The position numbers and the translations under genes were made by a program. The notes beneath the pieces were generated by a model. The model was not told where the DNA came from. It saw only the letters and a program-made list of their open reading frames with translations, and made no database searches. DNA of 64,000 nucleotides from UMGS1820 sp045649725 (GTDB taxonomy: Bacteria; Bacillota; Clostridia; Monoglobales; Monoglobaceae): NCBI GenBank assembly GCA_045649725.1, contig JAZRQL010000025.1:24902-88901 (forward strand), written 5' to 3'. Position 1 is the first letter of the stretch; each line of letters starts with the position of its first letter. Positions 43,530-52,577 of this stretch are shown piece after piece.

Positions 43530-43709
43530 TTACTCGGATACTTCAACAAGGTGTTTTACCTTGAAGATCATTCCTCTGATCTGAGGATTGTCAGGGTGTT
43601 CAACACACTGTCTGATTTTCTTAAGACCAAGAGCCTGAACTGTAGCTATCTGGTCCTTTTTGCATCCGATTGTACTCTTCTTAAGAGTAACCTTAATCGT
43701 ATTAGCCAA
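43530..43709 (-). CDS. rpmD: 50S ribosomal protein uL30, TTG start
   Basis: 59 residues, read as MANTIKVTLKKSTIGCKKDQ, then IATVQALGLKKIRQ and the C-terminal IRGMIFKVKHLVEV. The start is TTG at 43707-43709, 7 nt after GGAGGG; no ATG or GTG fits. It fills the expected place between rpsE and rplO. Confidence 0.95.
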   Translation of the reverse strand: MANTIKVTLKKSTIGCKKDQIATVQALGLKKIRQCVEHPDNPQIRGMIFKVKHLVEVSE

Positions 43710-43739
43710 GGATAAACCCTCCTGTCCTTTTTATTTTAA

Positions 43740-44270
43740 TTAACCGAGGATTTCCTCCGGTTTCTTACCACGAAGCTTTGCAACCTCTTCAACACTCTTA
43801 AGTGATGCAAGAGCAGCTACCGTAGCTGCAACAACGTTTCTTGGGTTGTTGCTTCTTAAACATTTTGTTCTGATATCTCTAATGCCTGCAAGTTCGAGAA
43901 CCGCACGGGCAGGACCGCCCGCGATAACACCGGTACCTTCTGCAGCTGGCTTTAAGAGAACTCTTCCTGCACCTGATTCACCGATGATTTCGTGAGGAAT
44001 TGTACTCTTGTACATAGGAACAGTAATCATATTCTTCTTTGCATCGTCTATGCCCTTACGGATAGCATCAGGAATTTCTGCTGCCTTACCCATACCAAAG
44101 CCAACGTGACCATTACCGTCACCTATAACCATCAAAGCACTGAAACGGAAAGTACGACCACCCTTAACAACCTTTGCAACACGGTTTAAGAAAACCATCT
44201 TTTCCTGCAAATCAAGGGTATCAGCATTTATACGTTCCTGCTTCTTTGTGATTTCGCCTTTTTCTGCCAT
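43740..44270 (-). CDS. rpsE: 30S ribosomal protein uS5
   Basis: 176 residues. Double-stranded RNA-binding N-terminal part with KMVFLNRVAKVVKGGRTFRFSA, then GDGNGHVGFGMGKA, and the C-terminal GVIAGGPARAVLELAGIRD. uS5 helps decoding fidelity and mRNA unwinding at the entry channel. The start ATG follows AGAGGTG. Confidence 0.98.
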   Translation of the reverse strand: MAEKGEITKKQERINADTLDLQEKMVFLNRVAKVVKGGRTFRFSALMVIGDGNGHVGFGMGKAAEIPDAIRKGIDDAKKNMITVPMYKSTIPHEIIGESGAGRVLLKPAAEGTGVIAGGPARAVLELAGIRDIRTKCLRSNNPRNVVAATVAALASLKSVEEVAKLRGKKPEEILG

Positions 44271-44295
44271 TTATCTTTCACCTCTTTCAAACAAA

Positions 44296-44658
44296 TTAGA
44301 ATTTCAAGCCACCCTCGCGAGCGCCCTCAGCAAGTTCTGCAACTCTGCCGTGGTAAACATATCCGCCTCTGTCGAATACAACTTCAGTAATTCCGGCTTC
44401 GATTGCTTTCTTAGCAACAAGGTTACCTACTGCCTTTGCAGCATCCTTATTTCCGCCGTAATTTGCCTTTAATTCTGCGTCAAGAGTTGATGCAGAAACT
44501 AAAGTCTTACCTGCTGTATCATCAATGATTTGAGCGTATATGTTCTTAAGACTTCTGAATACGCATAATCTTGGAAGTTCAGCAGTACCTGAAACCTTCT
44601 TACGAACTCTTGCGTGTCTTGCGAGTCTTGCTACATTACTGTTTGTCTTCTTAATCAT
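44296..44658 (-). CDS. rplR: 50S ribosomal protein uL18
   Basis: 120 residues, with RLARHARVRKKVSGTAELPRLCVFRSLKNIYAQII and the C-terminal FDRGGYVYHGRVAELAEGAREGGLKF. uL18 binds 5S rRNA with uL5. It is placed between rplF and rpsE as usual. Confidence 0.97.
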   Translation of the reverse strand: MIKKTNSNVARLARHARVRKKVSGTAELPRLCVFRSLKNIYAQIIDDTAGKTLVSASTLDAELKANYGGNKDAAKAVGNLVAKKAIEAGITEVVFDRGGYVYHGRVAELAEGAREGGLKF

Positions 44659-44682
44659 TAAGTTACACCTCCTGACGGTCTA

Positions 44683-45228
44683 TTACTTCTTAGAACCGGC
44701 CTTACCTTCCTTACGTCTGATGTATTCATCAACGTATTTAATACCCTTACCCTTGTAAGGTTCAGGTGGTCTCTTTTCACGAACGTTTGCCGCGAACTGA
44801 CCAACCTTCTGCTTATCTGTACCTGAAATTATAATCTGGTTTGGCTGTGGAACTTCGATTGTAATACCATCGATTTCCTCCATTACAACATCATGAGAAT
44901 AACCAAGGTTCATAACAAGCTTCTTGCCATCTTTCTTTGCTCTGTAACCAACACCGTTGATTTCGAGCTCTTTCTTGAACATTTCGTTTGTACCAACAAT
45001 CATATTGTAAATTAATGTTCTTGTGAGACCGTGGAGAGCCTTGTGCTCTTTCTTCTCTGAAGGACGCTTAACAACAATAGTATTGTCGCTCTGTTCTATA
45101 ATCATATCCGCTGAGAAAGTCTTATTAAGCTCTCCCTTAGGACCTTTTACAGTAACTTCATTGTTTGCACCGATTGTAACTGTAACTCCCTGAGGAATCT
45201 CAATCGGTAAATTTCCTATACGAGACAA
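44683..45228 (-). CDS. rplF: 50S ribosomal protein uL6
   Basis: 181 residues, with the N-terminal MSRIGNLPIEIPQGVTV and the C-terminal signature ERRPPEPYKGKGIKY (here REKRPPEPYKGKGIKYVDE). uL6 lies near the factor-binding site of the 50S subunit. The start ATG follows GGAGGAG. Confidence 0.98.
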   Translation of the reverse strand: MSRIGNLPIEIPQGVTVTIGANNEVTVKGPKGELNKTFSADMIIEQSDNTIVVKRPSEKKEHKALHGLTRTLIYNMIVGTNEMFKKELEINGVGYRAKKDGKKLVMNLGYSHDVVMEEIDGITIEVPQPNQIIISGTDKQKVGQFAANVREKRPPEPYKGKGIKYVDEYIRRKEGKAGSKK

Positions 45229-45261
45229 TGAATTCTCCTCCTTTCCTTGTAAGTCAAATTC

Positions 45262-45660
45262 TTACCAAACAAATGCCAATACTTCTCCGCCTACGTTCTG
45301 ACGACGAGCTTCCTTGTCTGTCATAACGCCCTTTGAAGTAGAGATAATTGCTATACCGAGTCCCTTTAATACCTTAGGGAGCTCATCCTTTGATGCATAT
45401 GAACGAAGACCTGGCTTTGACACTCTCTTAAGACCTGTTAAAACCTTCTGCTTGTTCTCTGCATACTTGAGTGTTATACGGATAATACCCTGAATGCCGT
45501 CTTCAATGATTTCAACATTCTTTACATAACCCTCGTTAAGCAAAATTTCGGCGATTGCCTTTTTCATATTTGATGCGGGAATGTCAACAGATTCATGTCT
45601 TGCATCGTTAGCATTTCTGATTCTTGTGAGCATATCCGCAATCGGATCTGTAATATGCAT
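45262..45660 (-). CDS. rpsH: 30S ribosomal protein uS8
   Basis: 132 residues, from MHITDPIADMLTRIRNA to the signature GIAIISTSKGVMTDKEAR near the C-terminus. uS8 binds 16S rRNA helix 21 and in E. coli represses the spc operon. It is preceded by AGGAGG. Confidence 0.98.
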   Translation of the reverse strand: MHITDPIADMLTRIRNANDARHESVDIPASNMKKAIAEILLNEGYVKNVEIIEDGIQGIIRITLKYAENKQKVLTGLKRVSKPGLRSYASKDELPKVLKGLGIAIISTSKGVMTDKEARRQNVGGEVLAFVW

Positions 45661-45754
45661 AATTTAAACCTCCTTTTTATCGGAATAGAAGCCGGTTTGA
45701 CCGTCCGTGACAAAACCTGTCGGTCACCTATCTTCATCATAATTGAAATTCAGT

Positions 45755-45940
45755 TTACCAAGACGCTTTCTTTACGCCTGGAATCTGGCCTTTGTAAGCA
45801 AGCTCTCTGAAACAGATTCTGCAGATACCAAACTTACGAAGGTAAGCGTGAGGTCTGCCACAGATTTTACATCTGTTGTATTCACGTGTTGAATACTTCT
45901 GTTCTCTCTGCTGTTTTACAACCATAGATTTCTTAGCCAT
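45755..45940 (-). CDS. rpsN: 30S ribosomal protein uS14, zinc-binding type Z
   Basis: 61 residues, the short form. The two CxxC pairs (CKICG and CRICF) bind one zinc. It ends GQIPGVKKASW, as in most Gram-positive relatives. A zinc-independent paralogue may exist elsewhere. It lies between rplE and rpsH; the 94-bp gap after it contains a small hairpin. Confidence 0.97.
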   Translation of the reverse strand: MAKKSMVVKQQREQKYSTREYNRCKICGRPHAYLRKFGICRICFRELAYKGQIPGVKKASW

Positions 45941-45964
45941 AAGCTTTAATCCTCCTTATCGACC

Positions 45965-46501
45965 TTATCTCGCGAATGGTGCACCCATCAATGTGAGCAA
46001 TTCTCTTGCTTCTTCGTCTGTCTGAGCAGTTGTAACAAAGATGATGTCCATACCACGAACCTTGTCAATCTTATCATAATCTATTTCAGGGAAGATAAGC
46101 TGTTCCTTGATACCAAGTGCGTAGTTACCTCTACCGTCAAAAGAATTAGGGTTAATTCCTCTGAAGTCACGTACACGTGGAAGAGTTGCATTGAAGAGTC
46201 TGTCAACAAACTCATACATCTTTGCGCCTCTGAGTGTAACCTTACAACCGATATTCATACCTTCTCTGATCTTAAATGTTGCGACAGACTTTCTAGCCTT
46301 TGTGATAACAGGCTTCTGACCTGTGATAAGACCTAAATCATTTGCCGCATTTTCAACAGCCTTTGAATTATCCTTTGCATCACCAACGCCCATGTTGATA
46401 ACAACCTTTTCAAGCTTTGGAATCTGCATAGTGCTCTTGTAATTATACTTTGACATCAAAGCGTCTTTGATTTCTTTTGTATACTTTTCTTCGAGTCTCA
46501 T
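45965..46501 (-). CDS. rplE: 50S ribosomal protein uL5
   Basis: 178 residues. MQIPKLEKVVINMGVGDA near the N-terminus, then ITGQKPVITKARKSVATFKIREG and FRGINPNSFDGRGNYALGIKEQLIFPEI. uL5 binds 5S rRNA and contacts the P-site tRNA and the 30S head. Confidence 0.98.
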   Translation of the reverse strand: MRLEEKYTKEIKDALMSKYNYKSTMQIPKLEKVVINMGVGDAKDNSKAVENAANDLGLITGQKPVITKARKSVATFKIREGMNIGCKVTLRGAKMYEFVDRLFNATLPRVRDFRGINPNSFDGRGNYALGIKEQLIFPEIDYDKIDKVRGMDIIFVTTAQTDEEARELLTLMGAPFAR

Positions 46502-46534
46502 TTAGAGTGAAACCTCCTTCCTCTTCAAATTCGA

Positions 46535-46855
46535 TTAAAATGTTTCGCCGCACTTCTTGCAGTAACGTACATGAGTTCCGTCTTCTAATACCTTACGTCC
46601 AACTCTTGTAGCTGCATTACATTTAGCACAAACATTCATAACTTTACTTGCATATATAGGTGTTTCCTGCTTGATTATGCCGCCTGTTTCGCCCATCTTT
46701 CTAGGCTTCTTGTGCTTTGTAGCTAATGAAACACCTTCAACGATAACCATGCGCTTTTCAGGGTTTACAGATAAAACCTTACCCTTTTTACCCTTATCCT
46801 TACCGGATAAAACAACTACGTTATCGCCTGTCTTAACGTGCATTTTGGTAGCCAT
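46535..46855 (-). CDS. rplX: 50S ribosomal protein uL24
   Basis: 106 residues. KOW motif VKTGDNVVVLSGKDKGKKGKVL, then KHKKPRKMGETGGIIKQE and a zinc-type C-terminus with CAKC and CKKC. uL24 starts early 50S assembly. It follows rplN by about 110 bp. Confidence 0.97.
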   Translation of the reverse strand: MATKMHVKTGDNVVVLSGKDKGKKGKVLSVNPEKRMVIVEGVSLATKHKKPRKMGETGGIIKQETPIYASKVMNVCAKCNAATRVGRKVLEDGTHVRYCKKCGETF

Positions 46856-46967
46856 TATTTTTCCTCCTATCTTCAGATTTAGGATAATTTATAACTTATG
46901 TTCAAAAGATTTTCAAATCTGCCTGCAAGCCTGACGGTCAGCAGGCAAATCTGTAAATAAACAAATC

Positions 46968-47336
46968 TTAAAGAACTTCAGGAGCAAGAGATAAAATCTT
47001 CATATAATCCTTATCTCTGAGTTCTCTTGCAACTGGACCGAAAATACGTGTACCTCTTGGAGTCTTATCGTCCTTAATTAATACTGCCGCATTTTCATCA
47101 AATCTGATCTTTGAGCCGTCTGCTCTCTTAACGCCGTTAACGCTGCGGACAATAACTGCCTTTACAACGTCACCTTTTTTAACAGCACCACCGGGTGTTG
47201 CCTTCTTAACAGAAGCAACTATTACATCACCGATGTTACCATAGCGTCTGAATGAGCCGCCCATAACACGGATACAAAGGATTTCCTTCGCACCGCTGTT
47301 GTCAGCAACCTTTAAAATAGTCTGCTGTTGTATCAT
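46968..47336 (-). CDS. rplN: 50S ribosomal protein uL14
   Basis: 122 residues, the standard length. MIQQQTILKVADNSGAKEI, then GDVIVASVKKATPGGAVKKGDVVKAVIVR, ending DKDYMKILSLAPEVL. uL14 forms an intersubunit bridge with 16S rRNA. Before rplX there is a hairpin with TGCCTGC arms near 46920-46948. Confidence 0.98.
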   Translation of the reverse strand: MIQQQTILKVADNSGAKEILCIRVMGGSFRRYGNIGDVIVASVKKATPGGAVKKGDVVKAVIVRSVNGVKRADGSKIRFDENAAVLIKDDKTPRGTRIFGPVARELRDKDYMKILSLAPEVL

Positions 47337-47388
47337 AACGGGATTCCTCCTATCTTATTTCTTTATACGAAAAACTTCGTAAAATAGC

Positions 47389-47643
47389 TTATTTAGCCTT
47401 TTCGATGATTTCAACTACGCGCCATCTCTTATCCTTTGATAAAGGTCTTGTTTCCATAACTAAAACCTTATCACCGATGCCACAGATGTTTTCTTCATCG
47501 TGAGCCTTAAGCTTGTAGGTGTTCTTCATAACCTTGCTGTAAAGCTTATGCTTTACGTTGTCCTTGACAGAAACAACTACAGTTTTATCCATCTTGTCGC
47601 TGGTAACGATACCAATACGAGTCTTACGATAATTACGTTCCAT
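47389..47643 (-). CDS. rpsQ: 30S ribosomal protein uS17
   Basis: 84 residues. RKTRIGIVTSDKMDKTVVVSV, the K-x-HDE region and CGIGDKVLVMETRPLSKDKRWRVVEI are characteristic. uS17 is a primary 16S rRNA binder. It follows rpmC by 13 bp. Confidence 0.98.
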   Translation of the reverse strand: MERNYRKTRIGIVTSDKMDKTVVVSVKDNVKHKLYSKVMKNTYKLKAHDEENICGIGDKVLVMETRPLSKDKRWRVVEIIEKAK

Positions 47644-47656
47644 TATTCAGCACCTC

Positions 47657-47869
47657 CTACGCGTTTACGCTTGCATTAATACCAAGCTCTTTTTCCTTGA
47701 GGACGGTCATAACTTTTGCAATGTCCTTCTTAACGCTAACAATTCTCATTGGGTTTTCGAGCTGGTTGGTAGCGTTCTGGAAACGAAGGTTAAAAAGCTC
47801 TTCCTTTAAGTCCTTGATCTTATCTTCAAGCTCCTGCGCTGAAAGGTCTCTAATATCCTGTATTTTCAT
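47657..47869 (-). CDS. rpmC: 50S ribosomal protein uL29
   Basis: 70 residues in two long helices, with DIRDLSAQELEDKIKDLKEELFNLRFQ. uL29 sits near the tunnel exit. Its start overlaps the last base of the rplP stop codon. Confidence 0.97.
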   Translation of the reverse strand: MKIQDIRDLSAQELEDKIKDLKEELFNLRFQNATNQLENPMRIVSVKKDIAKVMTVLKEKELGINASVNA

Positions 47870-48300
47870 TAACTATCACCTTCCGTTTCTTGGTCAGCCT
47901 TCTTAACAAACTTACACTTACATGGTAACTTGTGCATAGCAAGACGCATCGCTTCGCGTGCAACTTCTTCTGATACACCACCAATTTCAAACATAACTCT
48001 GCCTGGCTTTACTACTGCAACCCAGTATTCAGGTGAACCCTTACCACTACCCATTCGAGTTTCAGCAGGCTTCGCTGTTACCGGCTTGTCAGGGAATATC
48101 TTTATCCATACCTGGCCGCCTCTCTTTGTATAACGTGTCATAGCAACACGGGCAGCCTCTATCTGATTACTTGTGATCCAAGCAGCTGTCTGTGCCTGAA
48201 GACCGAAATCACCGTATGCAACTGTGTTGCCTCTGTGAGCTGCGCCCTTCATTCTACCTCTCTGCTGCTTTCTGTGTTTAACTCTTTTTGGAGATAACAT
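47869..48300 (-). CDS. rplP: 50S ribosomal protein uL16
   Basis: 143 residues. MLSPKRVKHRKQQRGRMKG at the N-terminus; the signature KPAETRMGSGKGSPEYWVAV contains the arginine loop near the A-site tRNA. The start overlaps the rpsC stop by 1 nt. Confidence 0.98.
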   Translation of the reverse strand: MLSPKRVKHRKQQRGRMKGAAHRGNTVAYGDFGLQAQTAAWITSNQIEAARVAMTRYTKRGGQVWIKIFPDKPVTAKPAETRMGSGKGSPEYWVAVVKPGRVMFEIGGVSEEVAREAMRLAMHKLPCKCKFVKKADQETEGDS

Positions 48301-49004
48301 TATTTGTTTCCTCCTTCCGTACGTCTGTTAGACTTTCTTGCAGGCTTCTTTTCTTCAACTACTGCGTTTCTGCCTTCTGCAAGAATTTCGCCCTTGTAGA
48401 TCCAAACCTTTATACCGAGCTTACCGTATGTTGTGTCTGCTTCAGCAAAACCATAATCGATATCTGCTCTGAGTGTCTGGAGAGGAATAGTACCTTCATG
48501 ATACTGTTCTGTTCTAGCAATTTCTGCACCGCCTACACGACCTGCAACATATGTCTTGATACCCTTAGCACCAAGCTTCATTGTGCGGCCCATGCACTGC
48601 TTCATTGCCTTACGGAATGAAATACGTCTCTCGAGCTGTGATGCAATGTTTTCAGCTACGAGCTGTGCGCATAAGTCAGGAACCTTAACTTCGATAACAT
48701 TTAAGATAATTGTCTTACCTGTCATGTCTTCGAGTTCCTTCTTAAGCTTTTCGATTTCTGTACCACCCTTACCGATGATTAAACCTGGCTTACCAGCGTG
48801 GATAGAAACACGAACTTTGTTTGCAAATTTTTCAATTTCAATTTTGTCAACTCCGGCCTGGAATAACTTCTTTTTCAAGAACACTCTGAGGTTATAGTCC
48901 TCAACGAGGCTGTCGCCGAAGCTCTTTTTGTCAGCAAACCATCTTGAATCCCAGTCCTTGATTATACCAACTCTGAGACCGTGTGGATTAACTTTCTGAC
49001 CCAT
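48300..49004 (-). CDS. rpsC: 30S ribosomal protein uS3
   Basis: 234 residues. MGQKVNPHGLRVGIIKDWDSRW at the N-terminus, the KH domain with GLIIGKGGTEIEKLKKEL, and the C-terminal signature GRVGGAEIARTE with GKLGIKVWIYKGE. uS3 lines the mRNA entry tunnel. The last 20 residues are basic and variable. Confidence 0.98.
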   Translation of the reverse strand: MGQKVNPHGLRVGIIKDWDSRWFADKKSFGDSLVEDYNLRVFLKKKLFQAGVDKIEIEKFANKVRVSIHAGKPGLIIGKGGTEIEKLKKELEDMTGKTIILNVIEVKVPDLCAQLVAENIASQLERRISFRKAMKQCMGRTMKLGAKGIKTYVAGRVGGAEIARTEQYHEGTIPLQTLRADIDYGFAEADTTYGKLGIKVWIYKGEILAEGRNAVVEEKKPARKSNRRTEGGNK

Positions 49005-49020
49005 ATTCTTACCTCCTATC

Positions 49021-49356
49021 TTATTCCTTTTCCTGAAGTTTCAATGTAATATGACTTGTTTTCTTATTAATTCTGAATGCTCTTCCCTGTGCTCTTGCCT
49101 GAATTCTCTTAAGAGTAGGACCCTGATCCGCATAAACTTCTGAAACGTATAAGTTTTCAACGTTCATATGGAAGTTGTTTTCAGCGTTTGCCATAGCAGA
49201 CTTGAGCAACTTTTCTACAACAGGGCTAGCAGCCTTAGGTGTATTTTTTAATATACCGATTGCAACGCCAACTGGCTTATTTCTGATAAGGTCGATAACA
49301 ACGCGAACCTTACGTGGTGCAATGCGGACATTAGTAACTTTTGCTACTGCTTCCAT
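49021..49356 (-). CDS. rplV: 50S ribosomal protein uL22
   Basis: 111 residues. NVRIAPRKVRVVIDLIRNKPV and the loop region YADQGPTLKRIQARAQGRAFRINK identify it. uL22 lines the nascent-peptide tunnel, where macrolide-resistance changes occur; no unusual change was noticed. Confidence 0.98.
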   Translation of the reverse strand: MEAVAKVTNVRIAPRKVRVVIDLIRNKPVGVAIGILKNTPKAASPVVEKLLKSAMANAENNFHMNVENLYVSEVYADQGPTLKRIQARAQGRAFRINKKTSHITLKLQEKE

Positions 49357-49405
49357 CTTGTGCAGCTCCTTTCATCTAAATAAAAGATATTTGTAAAACT
49401 ACAAA

Positions 49406-49678
49406 TTAGTTAGTTGTCTTTGAACCGGAATGACCTTTGAAAGTACGTGTTGGAGCAAACTCGCCGAGCTTGTGACCAACCATATCTTCTGTTACGTATA
49501 CCGGAACATGCTTTCTTCCATCATATACCGCAATGGTATGTCCAACCATTTCTGGGAATATCGTGGAAGCTCTTGACCAAGTCTTTAAAACGATCTTTTC
49601 GTTCTTCTCGTTCATAGCAACGATTCTAGCTAAAAGCTTGCTATCAACGAAAGGTCCCTTTTTAATACTTCTTCCCAT
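49406..49678 (-). CDS. rpsS: 30S ribosomal protein uS19
   Basis: 90 residues. MGRSIKKGPFVDSKLLARI at the N-terminus and the signature TIAVYDGRKHVPVYVTEDMVGHKLGEF. uS19 pairs with uS13 in the 30S head. It is 14 bp after rplB. Confidence 0.98.
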   Translation of the reverse strand: MGRSIKKGPFVDSKLLARIVAMNEKNEKIVLKTWSRASTIFPEMVGHTIAVYDGRKHVPVYVTEDMVGHKLGEFAPTRTFKGHSGSKTTN

Positions 49679-49692
49679 TGATAAATCCCTCC

Positions 49693-50526
49693 TTATTTAG
49701 CGTTACGTCTCTTAACAATAAACTTGTCGGACTTGTTCTTCTTATTTCTGGTCTTGTAACCAAGAGCTGGCTTACCCCAAGGAGTAACAGGACTTGGCAT
49801 ACCGATAGGTGACTTACCTTCACCACCACCGTGTGGATGGTCGTTAGGGTTCATTACTACACCACGAACGGTAGGTCTGAAGCCCATGTGACGCTTTCTA
49901 CCAGCCTTACCGATGTTGATGTTTTCGTAATCGATGTTACCAACCTGACCAATTGTTGCGCGGCAGTTAAGTCTAACCATACGAACTTCGCCGGATGGAA
50001 GTCTAACCTGTGCATATCCATTTTCTTTAGCCATAAGCTGTGCTGTGTTACCTGCACTACGAACAAGCTGTCCGCCCTTACCTGGATTTAACTCAATGTT
50101 GTAAATGAGTGTACCAACCGGAATATCTTTGATTTCCATTGCGTTACCTGGCTTGATGTCAGCGCCCTGACCTGATACAACTACGTCACCCTTCTTAAGA
50201 CCAACAGGTGCGATGATGTATGTCTTAACGCCGTCTTCATACTGGAGTAATGCAATGTTTGCTGATCTGTTTGGATCATATTCAACAGAAAGAACAGTTG
50301 CGTTCATTCCGTCCTTGTTACGCTTAAAGTCGATAACTCTGTACTTTCTCTTAGCACCGCCACCACGATGTCTAACTGTTATTCTACCATTTGCGTTACG
50401 TCCTGCCTTACTCTTAAGCGGACGAAGGAGAGATTTCTCAGGTGCAACCTTATCAATCTCTTCGAATGTTGAAACAGTCATCTGACGCAGTGAAGGTGTA
50501 GTAGGATTATATTTCTTAATTCCCAT
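49693..50526 (-). CDS. rplB: 50S ribosomal protein uL2
   Basis: 277 residues. MGIKKYNPTTPSLRQMTVSTF at the N-terminus and the peptidyl-transferase-associated region MNPNDHPHGGGEGKSPIGMPSP; the conserved His is present. uL2 is needed for subunit joining and peptide bond formation. Confidence 0.98.
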   Translation of the reverse strand: MGIKKYNPTTPSLRQMTVSTFEEIDKVAPEKSLLRPLKSKAGRNANGRITVRHRGGGAKRKYRVIDFKRNKDGMNATVLSVEYDPNRSANIALLQYEDGVKTYIIAPVGLKKGDVVVSGQGADIKPGNAMEIKDIPVGTLIYNIELNPGKGGQLVRSAGNTAQLMAKENGYAQVRLPSGEVRMVRLNCRATIGQVGNIDYENINIGKAGRKRHMGFRPTVRGVVMNPNDHPHGGGEGKSPIGMPSPVTPWGKPALGYKTRNKKNKSDKFIVKRRNAK

Positions 50527-50563
50527 TTTAATTTCTCCTTATCTGCAAATTTTGAGGTTAATA

Positions 50564-50848
50564 TTAACCTTCGAACAATTCGATTGTCTTGCTGCCTTCC
50601 TTGAGCTTTACAACAGCTTTCTTCCAATCCGCTCTCTTACCTAAGAACATACCCTGTCTCTTAGGCTTACCGTCGTAATTCATTGTTGTAACCTTTTCAA
50701 CTTCTACCTTGAAAATCTCTTCAACAGCCTTTTTGATTTCAATCTTGTTTGCACTTGCTGCAACTTCGAAAGTGTACTTTCTGTCCGCAACCTGATCCAT
50801 ACTCTGTTCTGTAATGATAGGTCTTTTAATAATATCGTAAGCTAACAT
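50564..50848 (-). CDS. rplW: 50S ribosomal protein uL23
   Basis: 94 residues, with DIIKRPIITEQSMDQVADRKYTFEV and the long loop around KVTTMNYDGKPKRQG. uL23 is the docking site for trigger factor and SRP at the tunnel exit. The start overlaps the rplD stop by 1 nt. Confidence 0.98.
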   Translation of the reverse strand: MLAYDIIKRPIITEQSMDQVADRKYTFEVAASANKIEIKKAVEEIFKVEVEKVTTMNYDGKPKRQGMFLGKRADWKKAVVKLKEGSKTIELFEG

Positions 50849-51471
50849 TATGCGTACACCTCCTCAAGCTTTGTAACAGCATCCTTTAAGATGATGCACT
50901 TTGTGTGGTTTAAAACTTCGTAAGTGTTGATAGCACCAACATATGTTGTGTCAACACCCTTGATGTTCTGTGCTGATAAAACAATGTTCTTATCGTTTTC
51001 AGGAAGAACTATTAAAGCCTTCTCTGTAACACCGAGGTTCTTTAAGAGGTTAGCAACCTGCTTTGTCTTAATTTCTGGTGCTTCGAATGATTCGAGTACG
51101 ATAATTTCATTATCCTGTACCTTTGAAGTAAGAGCAGACTTAAGAGCAAGTCTTCTTACCTTCTTGTTAAGGGTGTATCTGTAATCTCTTGGCTTTGGAC
51201 CGAGAGCTACGCCACCGCCAACCCACTGTGGAGCACGAATGCTACCCTGTCTTGCACGGCCTGTACCCTTCTGTCTCCAAGGCTTGATACCGCCACCGCT
51301 AACTTCTGTACGGGTCTTGGTACTCTGTGTGCCCTGTCTCTGGTTTGCTAAGTAGTTTACTACTACTTCGTGCATAACGTCAACTCTAACGTCAACGCCG
51401 AACACGTTTTCATTTAAATCCATACTGCCAACTACTTTACCGTCAGCATTATAAATATCAACTGTAGGCAT
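50848..51471 (-). CDS. rplD: 50S ribosomal protein uL4
   Basis: 207 residues. The tunnel loop shows RQGTQSTKTRTEVSGGGIKPWRQKGTGRARQGS. In E. coli uL4 also represses the S10 operon through its leader; a structured leader is present here upstream of rpsJ, but no known uL4 target was recognised in it. Confidence 0.98.
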   Translation of the reverse strand: MPTVDIYNADGKVVGSMDLNENVFGVDVRVDVMHEVVVNYLANQRQGTQSTKTRTEVSGGGIKPWRQKGTGRARQGSIRAPQWVGGGVALGPKPRDYRYTLNKKVRRLALKSALTSKVQDNEIIVLESFEAPEIKTKQVANLLKNLGVTEKALIVLPENDKNIVLSAQNIKGVDTTYVGAINTYEVLNHTKCIILKDAVTKLEEVYA

Positions 51472-51499
51472 TATCTGTTTTCCTCCTCTCTACTGCGGC

Positions 51500-52135
51500 T
51501 TAGGCGTTTGCCTTTACTGCGTTTTTAACAACGAGCAATCCGCCCTTAGGTCCAGGAACTGAACCCTTAACCAACAGAAGATTGCGTTCTGTATCTACTT
51601 TCACGAGGTCAAGGTTCTGAATAGTAACGGTATCCACACCCATATGACCTGGAAGTCTCTTACCTTTGAATACTCTTGAAGGGCTTGAACAAGCACCGAG
51701 TGAACCAGGACCTCTGTGGTAATGGCTACCGTGAGTCATAGGACCTCTGTGTGTTCCCCATCTCTTGATTGTACCAGCGTAACCGTGACCCTTACTTGTT
51801 CCGGTAACGTCTAACATTTCACCGTCAGTAAACTGATCAACACCGAGTACATCTCCTACGTTAAGCTCAGCTGCATTGTCGAGCTTAAATTCCTTTAAAT
51901 AGCGCTTAACTGGAACGTTTGCTTTTGCAAAGTGACCTTTTTCAGGCTTGTTAGCCTTCTTTTCCTTCTTGTCCACGAAGCCAACCTGAACTGCAACGTA
52001 TCCGTCAACTTCTTCTGTCTTTTTCTGGACAACAGGACAAGGACCTGCTTCTATAACCGTAACCGGTACAAGATTGCCGTCCTCAGTAAACACTTGGGTC
52101 ATACCAATTTTTTTACCCAAAATTGCTTTCTTCAT
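51500..52135 (-). CDS. rplC: 50S ribosomal protein uL3
   Basis: 211 residues. MKKAILGKKIGMTQVFTEDG at the N-terminus, GTSKGHGYAGTIKRWGTHRGPMTHGSHYHRGPGS with the conserved Gln-methylation region replaced by a usual Firmicutes variant. uL3 reaches the peptidyl transferase centre. A 133-bp gap separates it from rpsJ. Confidence 0.98.
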   Translation of the reverse strand: MKKAILGKKIGMTQVFTEDGNLVPVTVIEAGPCPVVQKKTEEVDGYVAVQVGFVDKKEKKANKPEKGHFAKANVPVKRYLKEFKLDNAAELNVGDVLGVDQFTDGEMLDVTGTSKGHGYAGTIKRWGTHRGPMTHGSHYHRGPGSLGACSSPSRVFKGKRLPGHMGVDTVTIQNLDLVKVDTERNLLLVKGSVPGPKGGLLVVKNAVKANA

Positions 52136-52268
52136 TTTTATCCTCCTATTTTACACAAGCATTGGTTTCTCTGAAACGTACCTGCGGGTCATTGGTTGGT
52201 ATAAACCAACATAACCAAAATTTTTAATTATTTTTCTGTTTTAATTCTGCACATATGTGCTGAGGCGA

Positions 52269-52577
52269 TTATAACTTGATTTCGATATCAACGCCTGCTG
52301 GCAAATCGAGGTGCTTTAATGCATCGATTGTCTTGTTTGTAGGACCGAGAACATCAATGAGTCTCTTGTGAGTTCTGAGTTCGAACTGTTCACGGCTGTC
52401 CTTATACTTATGAACCGCTCTTAAGATAGTAACAACTTCTTTTCTTGTAGGAAGCGGAATAGGTCCTGATACCTTTGAACCTGTTCTCTTTGCTGTTTCT
52501 ACAATCTTAGCTGCGCTCTGATCGATGAGATTGTGGTCATAAGCCTTTAATCTGATTCTGATTTTTTCTGCTGCCAT
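52269..52577 (-). CDS. rpsJ: 30S ribosomal protein uS10
   Basis: 102 residues from the ATG at 52575-52577 (MAAEKIRIRLKAYDH), behind AAGGAGGG. A 39-codon in-frame extension upstream is leader RNA and is rejected. The motif GPIPLPTRKEVVTILRAVHKYKDSREQFE is diagnostic. uS10 also acts with NusB in antitermination. It is the first gene of the superoperon. Confidence 0.98.
   Translation of the reverse strand: MAAEKIRIRLKAYDHNLIDQSAAKIVETAKRTGSKVSGPIPLPTRKEVVTILRAVHKYKDSREQFELRTHKRLIDVLGPTNKTIDALKHLDLPAGVDIEIKL

Noticed and set aside
46920..46948. Small hairpins in operon gaps (near 14061-14090, 45693-45722 and 46920-46948)
   Set aside because: They share short GC words such as CCGTCCG or TGACGGTC, but lack U-tracts and a clear common sequence, so no element or terminator is claimed.
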